From contig OW285192.1 of NCBI GenBank assembly GCA_935421135.1, positions 1,345,501 to 1,409,500 of the forward strand: DNA of 64,000 bases, in the 5' to 3' direction. The stretch is from Bugulina stolonifera (lineage: Eukaryota > Bryozoa > Gymnolaemata > Cheilostomatida > Bugulidae). Positions 13,646-23,760 of the stretch are shown here, piece by piece. The notes under the pieces are model-generated. The model was not told where the DNA came from. It saw only the letters and a list, made by a program, of their open reading frames with translations, and ran no database searches. Numbering within the stretch: position 1 is the first letter of the stretch; each line of letters begins with the position of its first letter. The position numbers and the translations under genes are program-made.

Positions 13646-14027
13646 TGTGAACTAGTAATCTGCCCCACACAATACAATATTGTACTGTATATAAAAGTAT
13701 AATAATATTAATTATTTTACTATTATAATCTTATAATGTTTGCTACTCAGAGGTGGCACCTCAAGTATGTATTGGAATTAGCTACGTGAACTATTAAAAT
13801 GCTGGCAATGTAGTACTTTCCATTTTCAGGTAAATGCATAAAATATAATTAGAACATTAATTAATTTTAGTCTTGTCTCTCTACTGTAGAAGGAGCATAA
13901 AGACAGCTTTCAGCTTATAAATCAAACAAATGTTACTCACATTTGGAATTATATCCTCTATGAAAGGGAGAAGATAAGTCAACTGTCCACTTTGTCTAAT
14001 ATACAAATACATGCGCAAGAGGTATAA

Positions 14028-14337
14028 TGGTACATACTTACATGGTACATACTTACATGGTACATACTTACATGGTACATACTTACATGGTACATACTTA
14101 CATGGTACATACTTACATGGTACATACTTACATGGTACATACTTACATGGTACATACTTACATGGTACATACTTACATGGTACATACTTACATGGTACAT
14201 ACTTACATGGTACATACTTACATGGTACATACTTACATGGTACATACTTACATGGTACATACTTACATGGTACATACTTACATGGTACATACTTACATGG
14301 TACATACTTACATGGTACATACTTACATGGTACATAC
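14028..14337. repeat. 15-bp minisatellite
   Basis: About 20 essentially perfect copies of the 15-bp unit TGGTACATACTTACA. The unit length is divisible by three, so several frames stay open on both strands. These are not genes. Confidence 0.95.
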
Positions 14338-14398
14338 ATGTACTTCCTGGTAGAGACCAATAACTCCTAAGTTTTACAACAAAATAAACTGAACATTG

Positions 14399-15023
14399 AT
14401 ATGACTACGATATGACTACTGTATGCAGCCTACGATATGACTACTGTATGCAGCCTACGATATGACTACTGTATGCAGCCTACGATATGACTACTGTATG
14501 CAGCCTACGATATGACTACTGTATGCAGCCTATGATATGACTACTGTATGCAGCCTACGATATGACTACTGTATGCAGCCTACGATATGACTACTGTATG
14601 CAGCCTACGATATGACTACTGTATGCAGCCTACGATATGACTACTGTATGCAGCCTACGATATGACTACTGTATGCAGCCTACGATATGACTATTGTATG
14701 CAGCCTACGATATGACTATTGTATGCAGCCTACGATATGACTACTGTATGCAGCCTACGATATGACTACTGTATGCAGCCTACGATATGACTACTGTATG
14801 CAGCCTACGATATGACTACTGTATGCAGCCTACGATATGACTACTGTATGCAGCCTACGATATGACTATTGTATGCAGCCTACGATATGACTATTGTATG
14901 CAGCCTACGATATGACTACTGTATGCAGCCTACGATATGACTACTGTATGCAGCCTACAATATGACTACTGTTTGCAGCCTACGATATGACTACTGTATG
15001 CAGCCTACAATATGACTACTGTA
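14399..15023. repeat. 25-bp minisatellite
   Basis: About 25 copies of a 25-bp unit formed by GATATGACTACTGTATGCAG plus CCTAC. Paired ACTATTG variants recur at 14690-14720 and 14863-14895, so larger blocks appear to have been duplicated. Confidence 0.95.
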
Positions 15024-16424
15024 TAAAAACACATTTTAAAGGAGCATCACTTTACATCCGAAGCTGCAAGTACCAATAGAATTTCACATGTATCTGGAGA
15101 GAATGAGATAATAATTTATTGGTTCTTATGTGGTTCACTAAGCTGATTGGTACCAGCCATGGTCCACAACATGTAAGCTCTAGAATGGCCTCCTTTACCA
15201 ATACAGGAGTAGAAAATTTTAATCCTGCTAATGTCTACTGACTACTGGGCCTTTGTGTTACTGGTGTGCTCCGATCTGCCTGCAAACTGAGAGCAAAACT
15301 GGTGCAGTAATTGCAGCCTTGCCCTTAAGGCATATCTGCTATCTACTAACCGTTGGAATTTTAATCAACGTTTTTAATCAATCAACATATTTTGTTTAAT
15401 CACCATCAACATTACTTTAATCAACATTTTAATCAATACAGAGAGAAATCAAACTATTTCCACGTTTATTTTCTAATTTAGTATCTGTGCTAAGGACCCA
15501 TTTATTGATACATTGGTGCACACCTTGTGTACCAATATTTAAAGGGATTCAATGTAAATACAGAACACATTTCATTTTCTTCATATTAATATATTATATA
15601 CATACACCCCTAAAGTCTTATTTTCACACTTCATTATGTCTTATAGATTAATTACTATAATAATTATTGTTACTCGATGGAAAGGACAGACAACTCCTTC
15701 TGCATGTAGCTGATGTCCATACACTAATCTATTGTGTTGTACCTGTACAGGTAAACGTATGACTTATCCTCATACGATTCTAGAAGTAACAACACTGGAC
15801 TACTAGCATAGTCAGCGGAGACAGCTGGTAGAAACCTTTAGGACTAATATAACTACTAATCGGATGGTCACCAGTACAGGGTACGACCGGTTAGGTGTGA
15901 AAACTACCAATACAAGTGTTATATAAACCCATATAATATACTGTTATAAAGGGGTTATATGTACATATGGGGATTGTAGATTACTCTGAGAGCCAATATA
16001 GAGTGTAGGGTTGTAGACTACATTCTGTATCTCCTCACAGTTTATTTGTGCTAGCTAATAGAAATCATACACAGCACTGAGCAAATACATGGTGATCATC
16101 AAAGGAAGGACTTTGTTCGACTACAAGTGCTACAGGTATATTTCGACAGGTACATCTTATTCATTTGCTAGCTGCCACTATGAGAGATATTTATTCATTT
16201 CTCTATGATATAGATCAGTAATATTATACATAATAATATTAATACATAATATATTAATAATAATAATATCAACAATGCAGTATAGGCTTATCTGCCTACC
16301 ATGGTAATACGCTAATATACAATGTAATATAATGTACATTGTACATGATATACATGTTCACACACTGCATGGGCCATAGAGTACACCCAGGTAGTAGTCT
16401 ACATTATAAGCTAGGTGCATGTAC

Positions 16425-17135
16425 TACAGGTACAATGTACATATACTACAGGTACATATACTACAGGTACATATACTACAAGTACATATACTACAAGTAC
16501 ATATACTACATGCACATATACTACATGTACATAATACTACAGGTACATATACTACATGTACATATACTACAGGTGCGTATACTACATGTACATATACTAC
16601 AGGTGCGTATACTACAGGTGCGTATACTACAGGTGCGTATACTACAAGTACATATACTACAAGTACATATACTACATGCACATATACTACATGTACATAA
16701 TACTACAGGTACATATACTACAGGTACATATACTACAGGTACATATACTACAGGTGCGTATACTACAAGTACATATACTACAGGTGCGTATACTACAGGT
16801 GCGTATACTACAGGTGCGTATACTACAAGTACATATACTACAAGTACATATACTACATGCACATATACTACATGTACATAATACTACAGGTACATATACT
16901 ACATGCACATATACTACAGGTACAATGTACATATACTACAGGTACATATACTACATGTACATAATACTACAGGTACATATACTACATGCACATATACTAC
17001 AGGTACAATGTACATATACTACAGGTACATATACTACAGGTACATGTACTACAGGATAGTACATGTACTACAGGTACATATACTACAGGATGGTACATGT
17101 ACTACAGGATGGTACATGTACTACAGGTACATGTT
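16425..17135. repeat. 15-bp minisatellite with higher-order structure
   Basis: Around 47 copies of a 15-bp unit TACTACAGGTACATA with GGTGCGTA, AAGTACATA, ATGCACATA and ATGTACATA variants. A variant string ending TACTACATGTACATAATACT recurs near 16515, 16685, 16867 and 16952, so blocks of about 170-180 bp have been duplicated on top of the 15-bp period. Confidence 0.9.
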
Positions 17136-17334
17136 ATGTTTGTGATGAGAATATTTACCTCTGGACTACAAGAGCTTTGAGACTACTCCTCCATAACAAT
17201 GCTCTTTCACTCACAGGGTTCATTCTCGTAGAGGTCATGCAGTTCTCCTTTAGTTGAAGGTTACGTGTCCCTGACCTCTAGCCGTATAATTAGACAATGC
17301 ACATAGTATCCGTCCATCACCTTGTGAATAACAA

Positions 17335-17466
17335 CATTCAGTACAAGATACTATACCTGTGTGCTAGCACTCAGTGCAAGTGACTATACCTGTGTGCTAG
17401 CATTCAGTACAAGTGACTATACCTGTGTGCTAACATTCAGTACAAGTGACTATACCCTGTGTGCTA
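17335..17466. repeat. About 33-bp tandem repeat
   Basis: Four copies of a unit containing CATTCAGTACAAGTGACTAT then ACCTGTGTGCTA. The first is diverged (ACTCAGTGCAAG in the second). Confidence 0.8.
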
Positions 17467-18542
17467 ACTAGCTGTCTTCTCCTTCATAGACATCAGGATA
17501 TCTGTAGAAATAAAAGCTAAAGATATTGATGCATGTGAAGAGTGCAGATTGTAGTATAAGTGTTTGTCAGTATGATACGCTACTATCCACTACTGATACT
17601 CGTATCCATAATATAAATGTCATCACGTCAATTAAGAAGGAAATTAAGGAGTATATCAGACAGCAAATCTCAACACAGTATCAACTTTTAGAGGGTAACA
17701 TATGCTTGGCAGATACATTAGTCAGTGTTCCTCATCTATCATCTAGTAATTAGGGGGACGACTGTTTTAACACCTTGAGAATGGCTTGAAAAGATTGTGA
17801 AACTCCGCTAATAAACAAACTTTTCCTGCTTATTAAAGATAATAAACTTGATGAAAGTCAGTGTATTAACATGGTTGGGCATATGGGAGACATTTATGCA
17901 TGTAGTAGCCATAGCTGAATGTTCGTATTACCATAATAATGTGCACATATTCTACAGTGTATTACTGTATTACGACTTGTATCACAACCTAAACTTATTA
18001 GTGTATGTGTATTATTGGAACTGACCCAATGTGTGATAAACTGGTCTGATTACATAACGCTGCTGGGATTAGCTAAGCCTATATCTAACATTAGTGACTA
18101 TCTGAGCATTTCTAGTGTATTTTGTACATAAATAAAATAAAGTACATGTAGTACACCTAGTACTAATTTGAAGGAAAGTAAAACACAATTTCACTAAACA
18201 GTCAATCTTGTTGTGCCCCCCTCCCCTCAACCCTCTAGATATACACCTTCTACACCAACCCACCTTGAAATGCCTAGTATTTCACTAAATTTACTTTGAT
18301 TTGTTAGTAATAACACAATATCACAGAATCATGGTCGTTAGGTGAACACAATATTATATTTAGGGGAACCTGTCACGTACATCTTGCCATCAAACAAACA
18401 AAAGTAAAACAGGTGTTAATCCATATGATGCTATCTAGTAACTGATCCACATACAAACTTACATCACAATAGTGTGTACGCGTAACAAGAATGTATACTC
18501 TAGCTGAGTAGCTGTTGTCACGCAGATATTGACAAACCAATT

Positions 18543-18703
18543 AAGAGTTGTCTGCCCATGTCAGTAGTGTACAAAGAGTTGTCTGCTCATGTCAGTAGTG
18601 TACAAGGAGTTGTCTGACCACGTCAGTGGTGTACAAAGAGTTGTCTGCCCACGACAGTAGTGTACAAGGAGTTGTCTGCCCACGTCAGTAGTGTACAAGG
18701 AGA
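18543..18703. repeat. 31-bp tandem repeat next to element 1
   Basis: Five copies of a unit containing AGAGTTGTCTGCCCATGTCA followed by GTAGTGTACAA, with substitutions. It lies about 190 bp left of the 5' LTR of element 1. Confidence 0.85.
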
Positions 18704-18894
18704 GAAGACCACTCCGAATGTAAAGAGGTGCATAATTACATAGTACATACAGCAATATAAATAACATTATGAAGTGCATAGCACTGATAGCAGAGCACAT
18801 TAAAATAATATACATTTAATTGTATAATGATAATACAATCAATGCACAGTGTATCATGTGGCACTATTCAAGCTACATATGTATCGCTGTATAT

Positions 18895-19702
18895 TGTGAT
18901 GGTACAGGACATTTGTATACGACCCCAACTCCCGGACGAAGCTCCACCGCACCCTAAGTGCCTAGTAGTTGTTACAGCGCTACTCACCTGACACTAACAT
19001 TCTCACAATTAGTGCTCGTATACTTACCTTTAACTGTATTGCATGTTCAAAGTACTTAATTACCGTCTATATACATGTCTCCATGTGTTTATGCTCATTC
19101 CTTATTCATGTATCTTACTATATGTTGTTGTACATAGTCACATGAATGTTACTAAGTCCTTTTTTATGCCTTTTATACCCATGTACAGAGGCCCGACCTC
19201 TCAGAATCCATTGATATTCATTTTGTACATGAATTGGACCATTATAAGCAACTTTTGTAGAACCCGACCTATTTTGGGTCGGCCGTCGGGCTTCCGGCGG
19301 CCATCTTGTTGCGCAACTTCCGGACGACCACACGTCGTCTTTTCCCGACGTCACGTCGGCCGGAAGTCCTTATACTATATAAAGGGCACTGTTTTACTGT
19401 TCATTGTCTCAGTCTACACTTGGCTTTCAATAAAGACACATCTATACTTGATACAGGGACTTTCTCTTCCTTTTACTAGGTCATTCGCTTTGCGAACCGC
19501 CTACTAGGTTGAACTACTCTCTTTCACTGTATAGTCTGAAGGTCGGACTTGAGATCAGATGGGTCGTCTTTGGTAGTATTTGGGCTACTGAGACCGCTCG
19601 ATCTTTCATGTAATGCGAAGTCCTATTACCACTCATAGGCACTTCATTTCTGGGTCGATAGTCGTCCAAGGACGACCGCACCAAATCACAGAAACCATTA
19701 CA
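18895..19702 (+). repeat. 5' LTR of element 1
   Basis: This 808-bp direct repeat is matched at 23756-24563. It starts TGTGATGG and ends CCATTACA, near-inverted termini. U3 is about 480 bp, then a TATA box and an AATAAA close to the expected R region. The 154-codon frame inside it is not a gene because the same frame is repeated in both LTRs and shows no family signature. Confidence 0.93.
19297..19434 (+). promoter_or_regulatory. LTR promoter and poly(A) signal
   Basis: TATATAAA lies at 19376-19383 and AATAAA at 19429-19434, the usual spacing for U3 promoter and R poly(A) signal. About 70 bp upstream of the TATA box is GGCGGCCATCTTG (19297-19309), the reverse complement of a YY1-like CAAGATGGCCGCC, next to CTTCCGG and CCGGAAG ETS-like sites and CGACGTCACGTCGG. 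The same block is conserved in element 2 and the solo LTR. Factor binding is inferred from motif similarity only. Confidence 0.6.
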
Positions 19703-19703
19703 T

Positions 19704-19723
19704 TGGTGGCAGCGGTGGGATTC
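19704..19723 (+). other. Primer binding site, tRNA-Leu
   Basis: One base after the 5' LTR lies TGGTGGCAGCGGTGGGATTC. It is complementary over 20 bases to the 3' end (CCA included) of metazoan tRNA-Leu of the AAG/TAG type as I recall it. This fixes the element orientation. Confidence 0.8.
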
Positions 19724-20091
19724 TAAGGTCGTACTCTTACGATACGAAGCGAAGGAAGGTGACCTCGGCCTCGGGTGACCGACCGACCTCATTCTTCAAT
19801 ACTTCTACGGCGATTTAGGACTCGGACCCGGGAACCTTGGATACGAGAAGGTGACAAACGCTAAAGTGCACCCATAATTCTCGTGGTTCCGCTGGATGTA
19901 GCCCGACCTACGCCGGATCTTCAATCAAAGACCGACCTCGGATCCAGAACAGATTGACGGTACTCAGTACGACCATCAGGCCGACCCGGCCTAACAAACT
20001 ACGGTAGTTAACTAGCTACCCGACACCCTACAGACATCAAACCGAGGACGACACGTCCCCTCCATCAAAGAGGCTCCATCTATACTCAGCA

Positions 20092-20952
20092 ATGGCTAGC
20101 GATATAGACAGGCTAGTAGAGGTAATCGGACAGTACATAGAAGTAGCTCGACCCCAGCCGCCTCAACCCTCTTTCAAGACACCACAGTTCGACGGACAAG
20201 GAGACGTCGAGTTCTTTATAGTACAGTTCCTGACCATAGCCGAGGCAAACGACTGGAGCCCGGCAGCCATGTACCTTCACCTAAGAGAGGCCCTCAAGGG
20301 ACCGGCACAAGAATGTGGCCGACCCGGCACCTCAGAAGGGATCTTCGAAGCTCTACGCGCCCGATACGGGTTAACTGATAAAGAAGCTAGACTCCAGCTC
20401 ATACAGCTGCGGAAAGATCCCGGCATGTCATTACAAGAACATGCCACCTTAGTCAAGAAACTTGTACATGTGGCTTTCCAGGAACTACCCGAAGCGCACC
20501 GCCGGGTATTGGCTGTGGAAAACTTCAGTAACTCTCTTGAGGACGGACACCTACAGAGACACCTCTTGGCAATAAACCCCAGAGACGTGGACTCGGCCGT
20601 CCGAGCCGGAAATGACTTCCTGCTCGTCAAGGGACCTTCCCGTGGAAGTAAAGCACACCAAATCAGGGCAGTCACAGAACCCGAGCCGGAGACACTCCAA
20701 GTAAATACAGTGGACTCCGACCTGACCTGGATCAACGACCTGAAAGAGGCCATCCAGACACTCAGCCAAGAAGTCAGACGACTTCGAGGACTACTAGACG
20801 CCCCCAGAGCGCCAGGACCTCGGAACAGACCCTCCTGGCAGACCAGCAAAAAGCCTGGTCCCCCTCCTCAACGGACCAATGGGAACACTCCCCCCACATA
20901 TCCTGAGCCGCCAGTACCCGAGTCGGGAAAAGGCTCCGGCCCGAGACAGTAG
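20092..20952 (+). CDS. gag: Gag-like capsid protein of element 1
   Basis: A 286-residue ORF starting at the first ATG after the leader. Residues about 35-180 have the retrotransposon Gag (capsid) pattern: FFIVQFLTIAEANDWS, then LREALKGPAQECGR, then GIFEALRARYGLTDKEARL and a basic-hydrophobic stretch. The C-terminal third is Pro/Arg-rich with a probable short coiled coil (EAIQTLSQEVRRLRGLL). It lacks a CCHC knuckle; the zinc-binding function may instead be in the third ORF. The protein should form the particle that packages the element RNA. Element 2 encodes a diverged homologue (shared GPAQECGRP motif). It ends in TAG at 20950-20952, just past a slippery heptamer. Confidence 0.85.
   Translation: MASDIDRLVEVIGQYIEVARPQPPQPSFKTPQFDGQGDVEFFIVQFLTIAEANDWSPAAMYLHLREALKGPAQECGRPGTSEGIFEALRARYGLTDKEARLQLIQLRKDPGMSLQEHATLVKKLVHVAFQELPEAHRRVLAVENFSNSLEDGHLQRHLLAINPRDVDSAVRAGNDFLLVKGPSRGSKAHQIRAVTEPEPETLQVNTVDSDLTWINDLKEAIQTLSQEVRRLRGLLDAPRAPGPRNRPSWQTSKKPGPPPQRTNGNTPPTYPEPPVPESGKGSGPRQ
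20925..20931 (+). promoter_or_regulatory. Candidate -1 ribosomal frameshift site (GGGAAAA)
   Basis: In the Gag frame the codons read TCG GGA AAA, so GGGAAAA has the X XXY YYZ form of a -1 slippery heptamer. It lies 18 bp before the Gag stop codon. The -1 frame entered here is open without interruption for 42 codons to 21057 and on through the protease. No ATG precedes the protease in its frame (the first in-track start is a GTG), which makes frameshifting the simplest expression route. A downstream stem or pseudoknot was not verified. Confidence 0.7.
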
Positions 20953-22745
20953 AGGCTGGCACTCGGGCCCTACAAGTTCCTCACGCCTCTCACATTTCCA
21001 TCTCGGAAGACCGTCCCAAGTATCCGGTCGGCAAGGCCGACCCCCCTTCTAAAACAGTGACTCAAGTGACGTATGTAAAGCCGCATGTACCTAGCCTGTA
21101 CATACAAGGACGACTATGTAGCCAAGATGTAACCCTACTCTTGGACACGGGCTGTACGACCAACCTAATATCACCCCGCACCCTGAAGAAGCTGCAGAGA
21201 CCCGACCTAGAGGTCCTACCAGTAAGTCAGCCATATGGCAAGATGGCCGACGGCTCGACTCTCAGGTTCGAGGGAATGGTAAGGCTACCTATGGTAGTCG
21301 GTCGTACCTTTAGCCAAGAACTGTTCCTCATCCGCTCCATACCAGAAGATGGCGTCCTAGGGATGCCCTACCTGACTAAACACAAGTGCTCTGTAAACTG
21401 CCATACCGCAAAGGTATACACCAGCCGAGATCAATGGCCGTGTGTCAATAGAACGGGAAGCCCTTATACATTGAGGACGATGCCTGAGATGAAGCCTAGT
21501 ACGCCTCCGCCCGACGTCGATGACTCATGCCGACGTCAAGGACACCCCACCAGAGGATCCAGGGCCGAGGGAGGAACGGATAATTCAGTATCTAGTACAC
21601 CTGCGCCCGACGTTGATGATCAATGCCGACGTCAAGGACACCCCAACAGAGGATCCAGGGCCGAGGGAGGAACGGGAAGCTCATCACTTAGTACACCTGC
21701 GCCCGACGTCGATGATCAATGCCGACGTCAAGGACACCCCCACAGAGGATCCAGGGCCGAGGGAGGAAAAGGATCATTACCGCCCAGTACAACTCCGCAT
21801 GGCGTCGAAGTACAATGCCGACGCCCTGGCCACCCGATAGGGGGGCTAGAAGCCGAGGGAGGAACAGCGAAGAAAAAGAGGCAAGTAGAGGACCAGGGCC
21901 GACAGGCTAAAAAGCCGCGCATCCAGGAGCGTAGACAAGGCATAAACCGCCTCGAGGAAGGTGCTGTCGACTATTTCCAGCACCCGATATTCCCGCCGCC
22001 CGACTGGGGCAGAGGTTCAAAAGGTAGACCCTCCTACGTCCGGATGCTAACGCCCTACACTAGGGAAAACAGACCCCTATCATACAGGAGGAAGGCCCGG
22101 TGGAAGCGAGGCCGACCCCCAGAGGTTATACTAGAAAGAATTCATCACAAATGGGCTGCCCAGACGACTACCTATCGTAGGCCGACACGGCCAGGCCCGT
22201 GTTTACTCTCCAATTCCACAGACGGATCCGGTGACCCAGACAACCTTGAGATCAAAATAGATCTAACAACAGGGGTCAGACAAGTGCACTTCCGCCGCAA
22301 CGTAGTTCTACTACATGGTGAGAAGCCAGGTGTTGCAGACATAACGTCGCACACCACAAGGAGAACCAGGGCAGCCCCCACACCTATAAAAGGCCAGGAT
22401 CCAGATGGATCCCCCAGTACCTTCACCACCACCACTCAGTCAACACCTAGTCGGACAACGGAGCACTCTATTCGAGACTTCTCAACAAGGACGGTGCCCT
22501 CCCTAGTCGGCCTACTCATGGACTTGCCAGGTGAGCCAATAGACTTGGACGAGGTACTGTTGCTTTTGGACGACGACGACTTATATGCTGATCTCGGGAA
22601 CTCCTCGAGGGATGAGGTCGTGCCAGTCGGGTCGGGTCATACTGAAGTACCTTCGGTGCTTCGGGACGATGCCGTCCTAACCGACTCGGACATGCACCGC
22701 CCCCCCCTCCGGGACGACCTCAGACACGCATATGTACTCCAATGA
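20931..22745 (+). CDS. pro: Retropepsin plus low-complexity domain (Gag-Pro extension)
   Basis: The open frame runs from the slippery site to TGA at 22743-22745. Counted from the GTG at 21057, residues 25-38 give VTLLLDTGCTTNLI, the catalytic Asp-Thr-Gly loop. ADGS at 64-67 fits the flap and DGVLGMPYL at 98-106 fits the second conserved segment of Ty3/Gypsy aspartic proteases. After residue 150 come four 32-residue repeats, then a basic Arg/Lys-rich region and an acidic tail (LDEVLLLLDDDDLYADL). No YxDD-type reverse transcriptase, RNase H or integrase motif is present, so the frame stops where a normal pol would begin. The role of the C-terminal half is unknown. Confidence 0.8.
   Translation, partial: RLRPETVEAGTRALQVPHASHISISEDRPKYPVGKADPPSKTVTQVTYVKPHVPSLYIQGRLCSQDVTLLLDTGCTTNLISPRTLKKLQRPDLEVLPVSQPYGKMADGSTLRFEGMVRLPMVVGRTFSQELFLIRSIPEDGVLGMPYLTKHKCSVNCHTAKVYTSRDQWPCVNRTGSPYTLRTMPEMKPSTPPPDVDDSCRRQGHPTRGSRAEGGTDNSVSSTPAPDVDDQCRRQGHPNRGSRAEGGTGSSSLSTPAPDVDDQCRRQGHPHRGSRAEGGKGSLPPSTTPHGVEVQCRRPGHPIGGLEAEGGTAKKKRQVEDQGRQAKKPRIQERRQGINRLEEGAVDYFQHPIFPPPDWGRGSKGRPSYVRMLTPYTRENRPLSYRRKARWKRGRPPEVILERIHHKWAAQTTTYRRPTRPGPCLLSNSTDGSGDPDNLEIKIDLTTGVRQVHFRRNVVLLHGEKPGVADITSHTTRRTRAAPTPIKGQDPDGSPSTFTTTTQSTPSRTTEHSIRDFSTRTVPSLVGLLMDLPGEPIDLDEVLLLLDDDDLYADLGNSSRDEVVPVGSGHTEVPSVLRDDAVLTDSDMHRPPLRDDLRHAYVLQ
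21500..21840 (+). repeat. In-frame 96-bp repeats in the protease ORF
   Basis: Four copies encode a 32-residue unit with PDVDDQCRRQGHP and GSRAEGG. The fourth copy is diverged. Because 96 is divisible by three the reading frame is preserved, and another plus frame is also open. Element 2 has unrelated 33-residue repeats at the equivalent position between Gag and zinc finger. Confidence 0.85.
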
Positions 22746-23760
22746 CATTGTACACCATGTGACTGAGTCGGGTGACGAAGACGACTCGGCCTACGCAAAC
22801 ATTGATAATCTAAATGATCAACCTCTTGTATCTACACTTTCTCTTATAGAGACCTCTCCAGAGACGCCTATGCCGCAGTCTCAACTTTGCTGGATCTCTC
22901 CACGGACCAGTAGTGATATACGTCGGACAGCCCGATGTAAAGGAAGGAACTCCTATTGTCGACTATGTAAGCTAGAAGGGACGGAGAACACCATCAAGGC
23001 TCACACACGCCAACACTTTACCCAGTTCTTCTGTTCCTGTGGAGTCAGCGCCCGTGATGCAGAGACTGTCTATCGGCACCAAAGCCAGACAGGCCACGGA
23101 GCCATCCAGTATGAAGTGGATTCCCACATGTTCCAGCTTTTCCTCAAGGCGATGAAGCTCGACAAGAGGGTCGCTTACCCCTCATGCATCCCAGCAGACG
23201 TAGGACCGAAACCTTTCACTATACCAGCTCCTCCAGAAGCTGAAGCCAGAGCAGCAGTGGTGCGACTGACACCTCCTCCTGCCCCAAAGAAAACAAGTAA
23301 AAGAAAGTCGCCCTGGGAGCGACTAGGCAGTCCAAAGCGACCACAGACTCGTATGGACCCTCCAGCCTTGGATCACCGAGGGACTGATACTTACGACATA
23401 CCCAAACGTCGGCCCCGGCCGCCTAAGGCTAGAACCGGATCAGACAAGGCCGTCCCATTGTCGACCAGCCCTCCAGATACTAGAAACACAAAGAGGACTC
23501 TTGAATCCCGCACCCCTACAGCAGAATTCCCGAAGGAGAGAGAACGATTGTGTGCCACTCTAAACAATCGTCTCGGACGCCTCAGGCACCAATTGCACAT
23601 ACTCCAGCAGAGACTTCTTCACTCACATGTTAGAGACCGGCTTACTATAGTCCAGCAGACGGAAGCCGTACAGGACGAAATATCCCTCCACCAACGGCTC
23701 ACGGAGCAGATCCTTAGACATACTCGGAGAGATAGTGCCAAGGATCGGGGGGCTATGTGA
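22732..23760 (+). CDS. Third ORF: double zinc finger and C-terminal coiled coil
   Basis: A 342-residue ORF whose ATG lies 14 bp upstream of the end of the protease frame, in the +1 frame. Residues 76, 79, 91 and 95 form a C-x2-C-x11-H-x3-H finger (CRLCKLEG...HTRQH). C101, C103, H116 and H122 form a second, C-x-C finger. The middle is basic and Pro-rich. The last 75 residues are heptad-like and rich in Leu, Gln and Arg. The stop codon TGA at 23758-23760 lies inside the first bases of the 3' LTR, so the ORF crosses the polypurine tract. The same finger pair and coiled coil are fused to Gag in element 2. It could act as a nucleocapsid-like RNA-binding module; that is inference. Confidence 0.75.
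   Translation: MYSNDIVHHVTESGDEDDSAYANIDNLNDQPLVSTLSLIETSPETPMPQSQLCWISPRTSSDIRRTARCKGRNSYCRLCKLEGTENTIKAHTRQHFTQFFCSCGVSARDAETVYRHQSQTGHGAIQYEVDSHMFQLFLKAMKLDKRVAYPSCIPADVGPKPFTIPAPPEAEARAAVVRLTPPPAPKKTSKRKSPWERLGSPKRPQTRMDPPALDHRGTDTYDIPKRRPRPPKARTGSDKAVPLSTSPPDTRNTKRTLESRTPTAEFPKERERLCATLNNRLGRLRHQLHILQQRLLHSHVRDRLTIVQQTEAVQDEISLHQRLTEQILRHTRRDSAKDRGAM
23742..23755 (+). other. Polypurine tract of element 1
   Basis: GGATCGGGGGGCTA immediately precedes the 3' LTR. Element 2 has GTGAGGGGGCTA at the same place, so GGGGGCTA before the LTR is conserved and probably marks plus-strand priming. Confidence 0.6.

Larger units (their letters stand above)
8961..18894. other. Long non-coding stretch upstream of the TRPC-like exons
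   Basis: About 10 kb with no exon I can support. It carries eight tandem arrays listed separately and otherwise AT-rich unique sequence. A 75-codon frame at 17526-17753 has a non-repetitive composition but no family match or splice evidence. The missing first exon and promoter of the TRPC-like gene may lie here, but I could not identify them. Confidence 0.5.

Noticed and set aside
13881..14370. Repetitive ORFs on both strands (PCKYV, HGTYL, VHTYM repeats)
   Set aside because: They come from a 15-bp array whose period keeps every frame open.
17526..17753. 75-codon ORF with non-repetitive composition
   Set aside because: Length is within chance for this AT content, and no family, splice sites or promoter were recognised. 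Worth a database search but not called.
19043..19507. 154-codon ORF repeated at 23904-24368 and partly in element 2 LTRs
   Set aside because: It lies inside the LTRs and crosses the TATA box, cap region and poly(A) signal. Its conservation is explained by LTR identity, and no protein features are visible.
22550..22620. LDDDDLYADL in the protease ORF as a possible reverse transcriptase YxDD motif
   Set aside because: There are no flanking RT motifs and the acidic run is low-complexity. The order does not fit the RT palm.
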